From Sphingomonas echinoides (GTDB taxonomy: Bacteria > Pseudomonadota > Alphaproteobacteria > Sphingomonadales > Sphingomonadaceae), in assembly GCF_029623395.1 (NCBI RefSeq), contig NZ_JAPYKK010000039.1, positions 1 through 41,199 of the forward strand: a stretch of DNA of 41,199 nt, read 5' to 3'. Shown here piece by piece: positions 25,775 through 33,452 of this stretch (position 1 is the stretch's first letter; each line of letters starts with the position of its first letter). Position numbers and translations under genes: made by a program. The notes below the pieces were generated by a model. That model was not told where the DNA came from and searched no databases. It worked only from the letters and a program-made list of their open reading frames with translations.

Positions 25775-26932
25775 TCAGGGATCGAGCGGATCGCGCGGAT
25801 CGATCCGTGCGGACTGGGTTGCCGGGCGGAACACGAGCGCGGTCGGCGACAGGCGCGGCCCGACGGTGCCGGGTTGATAGCCGAGTTCGCTCCGGTTGCG
25901 CTCGACGAAGGCGGGGCTTTCGATCGTCGCGCTCTGGCCCGGATTGGAGACGATCACTGTCTCCATCGCAGGCGGCGCGCCGATCGCGGCCAGCAACCGC
26001 GTCGCGTTGCGCAGGTTGGTCGTGGTGTGCCGCGCATAGGGTTCGATCAGGATCGCGTCGGCGGGAATCGCGTAGCGCTCGATCAGCGCGCGGCGCATTT
26101 CCACCGCTTCGGTAAAGCGCGTCGCGCGCGGATGAGCGCGGCCCCCGGTGACGATGACAAACGCCGCGTCCCCTTGCGCGAACCGGTTGGCGGCGAGGCG
26201 CAAATGATATTTGCCGAACGCGCTCAGCGGCGTGTCGGGAGTCTCGGGGCCGACCCCGGTGACGATCAGCGCGCTGTAGCGATAGCGGTTCCAGGCGAGG
26301 CCGCGCGATCGCTTTACCGCAGCAGCATTGTACCCGCCGGTCAGCGGCTCGAACCCTGCCGCGTCGGCCCGGTCGTTGACGTCGAGCAAGGCCAACGCGA
26401 AATCCACGCTCGGGTCGACCGTTTGCACCGATCCCGCGCGCGGGGTCGCGGCGAGCCAGACGGCGGCTTGCAGACGCGCCTTGGCTTCGCGCGGATCGAC
26501 CGTCCCGGGGCCGTCGATGTCGGGGTAGCGGGGCACCTCGCCCAGCGCATAGGTGCGGATGATCGTATTGATGCCGACCAGTTCGCGACGCGACTGCGCC
26601 GCCGCGCCGTCGTCCGCGGCGGATGCGTCGGCGGGGATCGCCGCCGAGACCGCTGCGGTTTCGGTATCGCTCCAGAGCATCGCGCGTGCACGGCATGGCA
26701 GGTCCTGTTCGCACGCTTCCCGCCGCGTCTGCCGCGCCTCGAGCACGGCGGCGATCCCCGCCCGTGCCTTGAGCGCCGCCATCGCGCGGGCATCGTGCCC
26801 GATCGCTTCGAACAGCGGGAATACCCTGTGCGACAGCGCCTCGGTCGCGCTGTCGCCGGCACTCCCGGCAAACACCGGGGCAGGCGCCACGGCGAGCGTC
26901 GCCATCAGCATGGCCGCCGCCGTTGCCTGCAT
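25775..26932 (-). CDS. DUF218 (YdcF/SanA/ElyC-like) exported protein
   Basis: A 385-residue protein with an N-terminal signal sequence (MQATAAAMLMATLAVAPAPVFA) and a C-terminal DUF218 domain (about residues 205-370). The domain shows SALIVTGVGPE, FVIVTGGRAHPRA and the RHTTTNLRNA helix start, which align with YdcF-type Rossmann-like folds. DUF218 proteins act on the envelope in ways not well defined; some bind S-adenosylmethionine. The N-terminal 200 residues are helical and not recognised. The start at ATG 26932 is 14 nt after the receptor stop; its ribosome site is weak. The nuclease-like gene follows 24 nt downstream. Confidence 0.8.
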   Translation of the reverse strand: MQATAAAMLMATLAVAPAPVFAGSAGDSATEALSHRVFPLFEAIGHDARAMAALKARAGIAAVLEARQTRREACEQDLPCRARAMLWSDTETAAVSAAIPADASAADDGAAAQSRRELVGINTIIRTYALGEVPRYPDIDGPGTVDPREAKARLQAAVWLAATPRAGSVQTVDPSVDFALALLDVNDRADAAGFEPLTGGYNAAAVKRSRGLAWNRYRYSALIVTGVGPETPDTPLSAFGKYHLRLAANRFAQGDAAFVIVTGGRAHPRATRFTEAVEMRRALIERYAIPADAILIEPYARHTTTNLRNATRLLAAIGAPPAMETVIVSNPGQSATIESPAFVERNRSELGYQPGTVGPRLSPTALVFRPATQSARIDPRDPLDP

Positions 26933-26946
26933 GCCCCGGCGGCCGC

Positions 26947-29475
26947 TCACCAGGATTTGCTGACGACGAGGCGGAAGTTGCGACCGAAGATCGGGCGCCC
27001 GTAGATCGCCTCCGCATTCCCCTGGCCGCTTAGCGAATCGGTGCGCGTGTTGCCTTCGGTCAGGCCGTGCGCGTTGAACAGATTGTCGCCGACCACCTGG
27101 ACCTGCCACGCCCCGTTGCGCAGCGTCACGCCCGAACCGACCGTGCCATAGGCCGGCAGCGCGGTGTTGTTGTACAGATCGACGAACCGCTTCCCCATGT
27201 AGGTGTAGCGGCCATAAACCGAGACGTGGGTGTTGTGGGTCTCGAAATCGAAGCTCGGGCGGATGTTGCCATAGACCTTGGGCTGGCGGACGATCTGGTT
27301 GCCCTCCGCCTTTGCCGGATCGGCACCGCTCGAACTCTTGAAGTTCTTGTACTTCGGATCGCTGATCGTCAGCGCACCGTTGAGCGAGAACCACGGCATC
27401 ACTTGCCATGCGCCGTCGAACTCGACGCCCTTCACCTTCGCCTGGCCGATGAATGGCACGTTGACGTCGTTGCGCCCGGTGGTCGGGTCGAACGCGAGGA
27501 ACGAGGCGTTGAGCGGATCGAAATTGGTGTAGAAGCCCGTCACGTAGAGATACGAACGGCCCTTCGCGAGTTTCAGGCCCGCCTCGAACTGGTCGGCGAC
27601 GGTGGTCAGGATCGTCGGGTTGATGCTCATCACCGTCTGGACGCTGGGCGGCGTTTCGAGATGCGAGGCGCGACCGTACACGCCGATATGTTTGCTGAAG
27701 TCGTAATTGGCGCCGACCGTCCAGTTGGTCGCGGTGGGCGACAGTTTCTGGTTGAGGATCGCGCCCGTGAACGCGCGCGTGGTGTCGTCGGCCAGCGTCG
27801 TCGCGTCGCCGAGATTGGCCTGCGCGGTCAGCGCGGCATAGCCTGTGTAGCTATAGCGTTCGTGCCGGATCCCGCCGTCGATGCGCAGCCCCGGCACGAT
27901 CTCCCACGTATCGTTGGCGTAGAAGGCGAACATCTTCGCATCCGAATCCCCCTGGCTGAGCGTGGCGGAATAGTTGAGCACCCCGTTGTCGGTCACGCGC
28001 CCGAGCGCGGTGCCGGCCGCCGAATAGGCGACGAGGTCGAGCGTGCGGGGCTTGCCCGCAACCTCGATCAGATAGTTCTGATATTGGGTGCGGCTGTCCT
28101 CCCCGTACAGGCTGCCGTAGAAGCCGAGTTTCAGGTCATGGCTGCCGATGCCGGTTTCGAACCGCTTGGCGACCGACAGGTTGGTCTGCGCCGAATAGAA
28201 GCTCGAATGGATGTCGCGATACTGCCCCTGCATCACCAGCCCGGAGGCGCTGTTCGGGTTGTACACCGTGTTCGTCCCCGCCAGCACATAGCCAAGCCGC
28301 GAGACGGCACCGAACGCCGCGGTCGTCCGTGCGAGATAGCTGTTGGCGAAGGCCGTTCCGTCGACCGGGTTGGTGGTGGAATAGAAGGCGGTGAAATCGA
28401 GCTTGCCCTTGGTGAAGCCGCCCTTTGCCGAAACCAGCCAGCCATCGAAATCGGCATCATATTGCGCGCCGAAGTTGATCATCTGCATATGACGCCCGTC
28501 CGACAGGTCGCTCGTCCGGTTCTGGATGACGCCAGCGCCGTCCCGGTTCTTCAGGTTGACGTTGCGCAGTGCGGGCGAGTTCATCGTCCCGCTGAAAAAG
28601 TCGATGTACGGATCCAGGCTGACGTTTGGGTTGCGCGGGTCCGCGGTCGGGATCGGAAGATAGAAAACGTTGTGATCGTTGACGTAATTGACGTTGAGCT
28701 TGATCGTCCCATTGTCGAGATCATGCGTGAGGTTGGCGCGGATCTGGCCCCCCTTGTCGTTGGGAAAACCATTGTCACGATAGCCGTCATGATAGCGCAG
28801 GAAGCCGCCGACCGCATAATGGGTGTCGCTCGAAATCGCACCGGCCTGATACGCATCGAGCCGGTAGAGCCCGGTGTCGCCGAGCGTCACCTGCGCCCGT
28901 CCGCGAGTGGTATCCCGGCCGGTTACCGTGATCGCATTGACGATCGCGCCCGAATAGCTGGCATAGACCGGCGCCGGCCCACCGCGCACGACTTCGACGT
29001 GATCGGTCATCAGATCCTGCTTCAGGATCGCGTCACCGCGGAAGAACACGCCGTCATTCTCATGGAACAGCGGCAGGCCGTCCTGCTGGAAACTGACGAA
29101 GCCGCCATCGTTGGGCAAGCCGCGGATGCGGTAGATGTTCTGTACCTCGCCGCCGGTGATCTCGGTCTGGAAGCCGGGAAGCTGGCCGATCAGATCGGCG
29201 AAGTTGACGGGCGCGATCTTTTCAACGTCTTCGCGCGAGATCGTGTTGATCGCGTACGACACGTCGAAGCGGCGTTGTGCGCGGGTCGACCCGGTGACGA
29301 TGATGTCGGTTCCGACCTGATCCGCCGCATCGGCCGCAGCCTTGTCGGTCGGCGCTGGCGTGGCGGTGGCAGGGGCAGCCGGCGGCGTGTCGGTCGTTTG
29401 CGCGTGCGCGGGTGCGGCACAGGCGGCGCACAGAGCGACCAGCGCAGTGCCGGTGGCGAGAACAGTCTTCAGCAT
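26947..29475 (-). CDS. TonB-dependent outer-membrane receptor
   Basis: An 842-residue receptor with signal peptide (cleavage after AHAQ), an Ala/Pro/Thr-rich spacer, a TonB-box-like segment (TDIIVTGSTR), a plug domain (about 70-185; LIGQLPGFQTEITGG, YRIRGLPNDGG, VEVVRGGPAPVY) and a beta barrel ending in a terminal aromatic (FRLVVSKSW). It imports a ligand across the outer membrane using TonB energy. The ligand is unknown; the plug differs from the common siderophore type. It leads an operon with the DUF218 and nuclease-like genes, so products of phosphodiester cleavage are a possible cargo (inference). Two 14-bp palindromes lie upstream. Confidence 0.93.
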   Translation of the reverse strand: MLKTVLATGTALVALCAACAAPAHAQTTDTPPAAPATATPAPTDKAAADAADQVGTDIIVTGSTRAQRRFDVSYAINTISREDVEKIAPVNFADLIGQLPGFQTEITGGEVQNIYRIRGLPNDGGFVSFQQDGLPLFHENDGVFFRGDAILKQDLMTDHVEVVRGGPAPVYASYSGAIVNAITVTGRDTTRGRAQVTLGDTGLYRLDAYQAGAISSDTHYAVGGFLRYHDGYRDNGFPNDKGGQIRANLTHDLDNGTIKLNVNYVNDHNVFYLPIPTADPRNPNVSLDPYIDFFSGTMNSPALRNVNLKNRDGAGVIQNRTSDLSDGRHMQMINFGAQYDADFDGWLVSAKGGFTKGKLDFTAFYSTTNPVDGTAFANSYLARTTAAFGAVSRLGYVLAGTNTVYNPNSASGLVMQGQYRDIHSSFYSAQTNLSVAKRFETGIGSHDLKLGFYGSLYGEDSRTQYQNYLIEVAGKPRTLDLVAYSAAGTALGRVTDNGVLNYSATLSQGDSDAKMFAFYANDTWEIVPGLRIDGGIRHERYSYTGYAALTAQANLGDATTLADDTTRAFTGAILNQKLSPTATNWTVGANYDFSKHIGVYGRASHLETPPSVQTVMSINPTILTTVADQFEAGLKLAKGRSYLYVTGFYTNFDPLNASFLAFDPTTGRNDVNVPFIGQAKVKGVEFDGAWQVMPWFSLNGALTISDPKYKNFKSSSGADPAKAEGNQIVRQPKVYGNIRPSFDFETHNTHVSVYGRYTYMGKRFVDLYNNTALPAYGTVGSGVTLRNGAWQVQVVGDNLFNAHGLTEGNTRTDSLSGQGNAEAIYGRPIFGRNFRLVVSKSW

Positions 29476-29538
29476 GGGCCCCCCAGGGAATTCATCTCGC
29501 CGAAACGGCGACGTCGCTCCCCTTGGTGGCGCAATGTG

Positions 29539-29552
29539 ACAATCGCGATTGT
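29539..29552. promoter_or_regulatory. 14-bp palindrome upstream of TonB receptor (proximal)
   Basis: ACAATCG-CGATTGT is a perfect inverted repeat 64 bp before the receptor ATG at 29475. It is one of two such palindromes in 40 bp, so it is a candidate operator for an unknown regulator. Confidence 0.4.
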
Positions 29553-29563
29553 TTCAGCAAAAT

Positions 29564-29577
29564 TATTTTCGAAAATA
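29564..29577. promoter_or_regulatory. 14-bp palindrome upstream of TonB receptor (distal)
   Basis: TATTTTC-GAAAATA is a perfect AT-rich inverted repeat whose centre is 25 bp from that of the proximal palindrome. AT-richness is unusual in this genome and may also serve as promoter -10/-35 DNA. The function is inferred only from symmetry and place. Confidence 0.4.
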
Positions 29578-29645
29578 TAGGGTTTGTCCGTCGCATGCGC
29601 CGGTCGCGATGCGCATCGACGCAAGCCTACGGGGAGGCAGTCCGG

Positions 29646-30515
29646 TCAGCGGCTGTGCTGTGCCAGGAACGTCCACAGCGCTTCATTGTCCACGACCGAC
29701 CAGCTGTGCTGGCCGCCGCGGGTCACGCGCACCGCGGTCTTCGTGGTGCCCGGGCAGCGGGCGTAGCCCTGTTCGTACACCGTTGCGCTGATGTTGCGCG
29801 CATAGGGTTCGCTGCAATGGTTGAGCGCCGCCCAGCGTTGCAACGCGATCGCTTGCGAATATTGCCAATAGGAGGCGCCGCCACCCTGGATCGGATTGGT
29901 CGTGTCGGCATCGCCCGAAAAGGCGAGCACCGGTAGCGGTGCGTCGGGACGGCATGTCTTGGCGTCCGCCTGCTTGGGGTCGGACTTGCGGGGCCGCCCG
30001 GCGCGCAAGCCGACGACGGGGGCGATCGCGGCGAAGCGCCGGGGCACGACGCAACCGAGCAGCGACGTCATGCGCCCGCCACCCGACAATCCGGTCGCAT
30101 AGACGCGACGACGATCGACGCAGCCTGTCGCGACCAGCCGGTCGATCAGGCCCGAAACATACGCCACGTCGTTGCGGTCGCGCTTTGTGGGCAAGGCACC
30201 CGTCACGGTCGGTACACCGGGGATGTTCCACACATAGCCACGCCCCGATCGAATCCCGCCGTCGGGCGCGACGACGATGAAACCGTGCCGGTCCGCCGTC
30301 TCGGCGAGACGGCTCTCCTGCAACATCTCGGTCCCGGTCCCCGTGCTCCCGTGGAACAGGAGGACGAGCGGCATCGCCGCGGCAGGGGCCGGGACGGGAA
30401 GGTGGAGCTGGGCGCGTTCGGGGACGGCGTCGATCGCGCTGACGCGACAGTCGGCGTGGGCGACACCCGCGACCAGGAACGGGATGAAGAAAGCGGGGAA
30501 GCCGAGCGTGCGCAT
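29646..30515 (-). CDS. Secreted esterase, LpqC / PHB-depolymerase-like (CE1-type)
   Basis: A 289-residue alpha/beta hydrolase with a signal peptide (1-21). The nucleophile elbow is GLSGG with Ser144, the acid is Asp202 or Asp204 (SGDADTTNP), and the base is His270 (GGQHSW). The oxyanion region LLFHGSTGTGTEM fits LpqC-like polyhydroxyalkanoate depolymerase or feruloyl-esterase relatives. Several Cys residues suggest disulfides in the periplasm. The true substrate is open: PHB oligomers, or acetyl or feruloyl esters of polysaccharides. It ends 170 bp upstream of the TonB receptor gene on the same strand, so it could be read into that operon. TATAGA lies about 10 nt before the ATG, which hints at a very short 5' leader. 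Confidence 0.85.
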   Translation of the reverse strand: MRTLGFPAFFIPFLVAGVAHADCRVSAIDAVPERAQLHLPVPAPAAAMPLVLLFHGSTGTGTEMLQESRLAETADRHGFIVVAPDGGIRSGRGYVWNIPGVPTVTGALPTKRDRNDVAYVSGLIDRLVATGCVDRRRVYATGLSGGGRMTSLLGCVVPRRFAAIAPVVGLRAGRPRKSDPKQADAKTCRPDAPLPVLAFSGDADTTNPIQGGGASYWQYSQAIALQRWAALNHCSEPYARNISATVYEQGYARCPGTTKTAVRVTRGGQHSWSVVDNEALWTFLAQHSR

Positions 30516-30640
30516 CGCTCAGATCTATACCCGCACTGCGGCGTTGCCTAGCACTGCTTCGATCGCCGAACGCCGCACTGGCGCAATTCCATTTTAACGA
30601 TGCCGCGATAAAATCATCGAATTGTTTAAGAAAGATCCCG

Positions 30641-31675
30641 ATGCCCCGACGCATACGCTCCCTGCTGACCACGTTGAGCGACCAGGTTACCGCGCACGTC
30701 CGTCAGGCCGAGGTGATCGCCGGACACACCAATCTGCTCGCGCTGAACGCCACGATCGAAGCGGCGCGTGCCGGGGATGCGGGGCGCGGCTTTACCGTCG
30801 TGGCGCAGGAAGTAAAGACCCTCGCCGGGATGGCGGGGACGTCCGCGTCCAGCTTCCGCGACGAGGTGCTGGGCTACCTTCAGCAAGGCACCGCGATTGC
30901 GGATGAGCTTGCGCGCGAGATCGAGGGCGGGCGCCTTGCCGATCTCGCGCAATCGATCGCGGATACGCTGGCCCGGACCTTGTACGACCGGTCGATCGAC
31001 GTGCGGATGCTGGCGACCGATTATTCGATCGTCGAAGCGTTGATGGTCGACCAGGCATCGCCGCGGATCGCGGCGCGCGCGGTCGACCGGCTGCGCGCGC
31101 TGCTCGGCTGCTCGCCGTATTTCCTTAATGCGTTCGTCGTGAACGGCGATGGCGACATCGCCGCGTGCGCGCATGAAAATGCAGCGGTGCTCGGCGTCAA
31201 TTTCAAGGGATACGGTCAGTTCCAGCGCGCGATGGCGGCGGCGCCCGATGTCGGGTGGATGACCGACGAGGTCTGGCAGAACCCGTGGTCGGACGATCGC
31301 AAGGTGGTCGTCTATGTCGCGCCGGTCCGGATCGAAGGCGCCACGATCGGTGTCTGCTACCTCGAGTTCGATTTCGAGGGGCAGGCGGATGCGATCATGC
31401 GCGTGGTCGACAAGACCGCTGCGCACGGGATCGCCTCGATCATCGATGACCGCAACCGGGTCGTCGCCACGACCGGCGGCTACGCCTATCACGTGCGGCA
31501 TCCGCATGCGCTCGCCGGGGAGGGGGCGCAACGCGCCTCCACCGATGGCCTCAACGTCGCGCAGGCGAGTGTGGTTTCGGATCGCGGAATCAGCGGGCTC
31601 AACCTCCGCTGCATCATCGAGGAGCATGTCGCGACCGAGCAGGACATCGCCGCCGCGGTCTTCCGCCGCGGATAG
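30641..31675 (+). CDS. Soluble mini-chemoreceptor: MCP tip plus C-terminal Cache-like sensor
   Basis: A 344-residue protein with no signal peptide or membrane helix. Residues 24-62 carry the highly conserved hairpin tip of methyl-accepting chemotaxis proteins (IAGHTNLLALNATIEAARAG, then GRGFTVVAQEVKTLA). Only about 23 residues precede it, where a normal receptor has a long coiled coil, so the signalling domain is minimal. Residues about 112-325 look like a Cache/PDC-type sensor (LYDRSIDVRMLATDY, FVVNGDGDIAAC, VVVYVAPVRIEGATIGVCYLEFDF). The order, signalling first and sensor last, is inverted relative to classical receptors, and the sensor would be cytoplasmic. No che genes are nearby. The start at ATG 30641 has a modest AAGAAAG site. 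The gene is convergent with the K+ channel gene, two bases apart. Confidence 0.75.
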   Translation: MPRRIRSLLTTLSDQVTAHVRQAEVIAGHTNLLALNATIEAARAGDAGRGFTVVAQEVKTLAGMAGTSASSFRDEVLGYLQQGTAIADELAREIEGGRLADLAQSIADTLARTLYDRSIDVRMLATDYSIVEALMVDQASPRIAARAVDRLRALLGCSPYFLNAFVVNGDGDIAACAHENAAVLGVNFKGYGQFQRAMAAAPDVGWMTDEVWQNPWSDDRKVVVYVAPVRIEGATIGVCYLEFDFEGQADAIMRVVDKTAAHGIASIIDDRNRVVATTGGYAYHVRHPHALAGEGAQRASTDGLNVAQASVVSDRGISGLNLRCIIEEHVATEQDIAAAVFRRG

Positions 31676-31677
31676 CG

Positions 31678-32706
31678 TTACCCCTCGGCGCGCGGCACCA
31701 CTTCGACGATCTGGTCGCCCGCCTCCAGCCGACCCGCCTCGGGCTCCCAGAAGCCGAAGACCTGTTGCCCGCGATAGATCCGGTGGCCGAGGCCGGTGGT
31801 GATGCCGGACAAAGGCTTGCCCACTTCGTCCGCTCCGACGGCACGTTCGCGCAATGCGACCCGCCCCCCGGCGGCGGCAAGATCCGCCATGTAATCCGCG
31901 GTGTGCGCGCCGTGCGTCGACCCCGCGAGCAACAGGCCCGCGAAGCTCGCGGGATTGATCACGGTGTTGGCGCCCGCCTGATGCGCGATCGCCTCATTGT
32001 CCTGCGACCGGATCACCACGCTGATCGGCACGTCGGGCGCCAGCCGCCGCGCGGTCAGCACGATCAGGATCGACGTGTCGTCGCGCCCGGCGGACACGAT
32101 CACCGCGCGCGCGGTTTCGATCCGCGCCGCTTCCAGCGCGGCGTTGCGCGTGGCGTTGCCCTCCATCACCGTCACGCCGCAGGCCTCCGCCTGTTGCAAG
32201 GCTCGGGCGGAATCGTCGATCACCACGACCGTCTGCGGATCGGCACCACGCCGGACGAGCTCGCGCACCGCCTCGGACCCGCTGGTGCCGTAGCCGGTCA
32301 CGATGACATGATCGGTGAGACGACGCTGGATCACCGTCATTCGCCATTTCTCCCAAACGCGTTTCAACAGGAAATCGTACGCCGTCCCCAGGAAGATCAG
32401 CCATACGAACAGCCGGATCGGCGTGACCACGAACGTATCGAACATCCGCGCCTGCTGCGTCACCGGCACGATATCGCCGTATCCCACCGTCGTCACGGTG
32501 ATCATCGTGAAATACAGGATATCCGCAAAGGTGACGGGTTCGCCCGAATTCTGCCGGAGCCCGTCGCGGTCGAACCAATGGACCGCGAGCGCTACCCCGA
32601 GCAACGCCAGCGCCAGCAACGCACGCCACGACAGCGACAGCCATACCGGCGTACGGCTCTGGCGACGCAGGCGATATTTCGGCGTGTCGGCATCGTCGCT
32701 GCGCAT
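31678..32706 (-). CDS. Potassium channel with RCK (TrkA-N) domain
   Basis: A 342-residue two-helix K+ channel. It has a basic N-terminal tail, TM1 (about 24-43), a pore loop with selectivity filter TVGYGD (73-78), TM2 (about 95-112), then a cytoplasmic RCK domain with nucleotide motif VTGYGTSGSEAV, Asp-rich strand VVVIDDS, and a C-terminal TrkA-C-like lobe (about 255-340). Four subunits should form a ligand-gated K+ pore. ATG 32706 is preferred; the in-frame ATG at 32745 would start four bases after a strong hairpin and adds only a basic stretch. Neither has a clear ribosome site. Confidence 0.88.
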   Translation of the reverse strand: MRSDDADTPKYRLRRQSRTPVWLSLSWRALLALALLGVALAVHWFDRDGLRQNSGEPVTFADILYFTMITVTTVGYGDIVPVTQQARMFDTFVVTPIRLFVWLIFLGTAYDFLLKRVWEKWRMTVIQRRLTDHVIVTGYGTSGSEAVRELVRRGADPQTVVVIDDSARALQQAEACGVTVMEGNATRNAALEAARIETARAVIVSAGRDDTSILIVLTARRLAPDVPISVVIRSQDNEAIAHQAGANTVINPASFAGLLLAGSTHGAHTADYMADLAAAGGRVALRERAVGADEVGKPLSGITTGLGHRIYRGQQVFGFWEPEAGRLEAGDQIVEVVPRAEG

Positions 32707-32748
32707 GCGGATTGGTAGCGTCTTTCGCGGTCGAGGCAAACGCATATG

Positions 32749-32786
32749 GAAACGGCCGCGGCACCCAGGGGTGTCGCGGCCGTTTC
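32749..32786 (-). terminator. Strong hairpin after the SWIB gene
   Basis: GAAACGGCCGCG (32749-32760) and CGCGGCCGTTTC (32775-32786) form a perfect 12-bp stem, with further ACCC/GGGT pairing in the loop. It begins 19 nt beyond the SWIB stop on the minus strand. No long T-run follows, so it may work as a terminator or mRNA 3'-end stabiliser. It also lies just ahead of the potassium channel gene. Confidence 0.55.
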
Positions 32787-32805
32787 GGAACCGGTGAACG
32801 CGGTC

Positions 32806-33087
32806 TTACGCCTTCATGTGGCCCGCGAGATGCTTGTTCATTTCGAACATCGTCACGCGGTCCTTGCCGAACACCTTCTTCAGCGCTTCGTCGGCGACGA
32901 TCTCACGCTTGTTCTCGGGGTTCTGCAGGTCATGCTTCTTGATATATTCCCAGACCTTGCTGATCACTTCGCTGCGCGGCAGCTTGTCGTTGCCGACGAT
33001 CGCACCGAGTTCGGGCGATGGCTGGATAGGCGCGAAGATGCCGCCGGTCTTGGGGGCGTCGCTCTTTGCGGTTGGGGTCTTGGCCAT
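32806..33087 (-). CDS. SWIB/MDM2-domain protein
   Basis: A 93-residue protein. A Lys/Ala/Thr-rich tail (1-15) precedes a SWIB domain (about 18-92) with FAPIQPSPELGAIVG, LPRSEVISKVWEYIKKHDLQNPENKREIVAD and the C-terminal FGKDRVTMFEMNKHLAGH. SWIB domains occur in eukaryotic chromatin remodelling subunits and, as small stand-alone proteins, in several bacteria, where their role is unclear; DNA or topoisomerase contact has been suggested. ATG 33087 has an AGGAAGGA ribosome site; longer frames reach back to 33183 but lack one. A Tudor-like protein is encoded 43 nt upstream. Confidence 0.92.
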   Translation of the reverse strand: MAKTPTAKSDAPKTGGIFAPIQPSPELGAIVGNDKLPRSEVISKVWEYIKKHDLQNPENKREIVADEALKKVFGKDRVTMFEMNKHLAGHMKA

Positions 33088-33130
33088 TTTTTTGGTCCTT
33101 CCTGGTGTGTCGTTACAGCCGACATCGGTT

Positions 33131-33334
33131 TCACGCCTTGTCGAGCGCTGCGCTCTTGTGCGCTGCCTTGCCGCCATTGTCACTCTTTACGATGAACTGG
33201 GGCTCTTCCGGCGAGGCGGCGACCTTGTGACCCTTGATCTCGGTCGGGCTGGTCTGCTTCTTTTCGACAACACCATGCGCGGTGCCGCCGTGAGATTTCC
33301 AAGTGACCGCGTCACCCTTTTTCAGCTCTGTCAT
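33131..33334 (-). CDS. DUF2945 (Tudor-like, Hva1 family) small protein
   Basis: A 67-residue protein matching the DUF2945/Hva1_TUDOR family: KKGDAVTWKSHGGTAHGVVEKK forms the start of an SH3-like barrel, followed by HKVAASPEEPQFIVKSDNGGKAAHK. The family is common in alphaproteobacteria and fungi and has no proven function in bacteria. ATG 33334 is chosen since upstream codons in this frame are Arg/Ser-rich non-coding. It lies 43 nt before the SWIB gene on the same strand, so the two small basic proteins may share an mRNA. Confidence 0.88.
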   Translation of the reverse strand: MTELKKGDAVTWKSHGGTAHGVVEKKQTSPTEIKGHKVAASPEEPQFIVKSDNGGKAAHKSAALDKA

Positions 33335-33400
33335 CGCGTGTCTCCGTTGACGTGGAGCATCAGCGCGCGAACCGCCGGATCGTTGCACCGTCCAACGCAA

Positions 33401-33433
33401 ACGGCCTGCCCCTCGTCCCGAGCGGCAGGCCGT
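33401..33433 (-). terminator. Hairpin terminator of the second TonB receptor
   Basis: ACGGCCTGCC (33401-33410) pairs fully with GGCAGGCCGT (33424-33433), and inside CTCG pairs with CGAG around a 3-nt loop. It begins 19 nt after the receptor stop on the minus strand and is followed by TTTG. The stem is strong; the U-tract is short. Confidence 0.65.
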
Positions 33434-33452
33434 CCATCGTGTCTGGGCGGGA

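Noticed and set aside
25052..27004. Open plus-strand frame of 650 codons across the nuclease-like and DUF218 genes
   Set aside because: It spans two genes and their gap on the other strand, with low-complexity Arg/Asp-rich sequence, so it is not one protein.
27067..29580. Open frame of 837 codons antisense to the first TonB receptor
   Set aside because: The same composition effect: no family resemblance, no ribosome site, and the opposite strand encodes a complete receptor.
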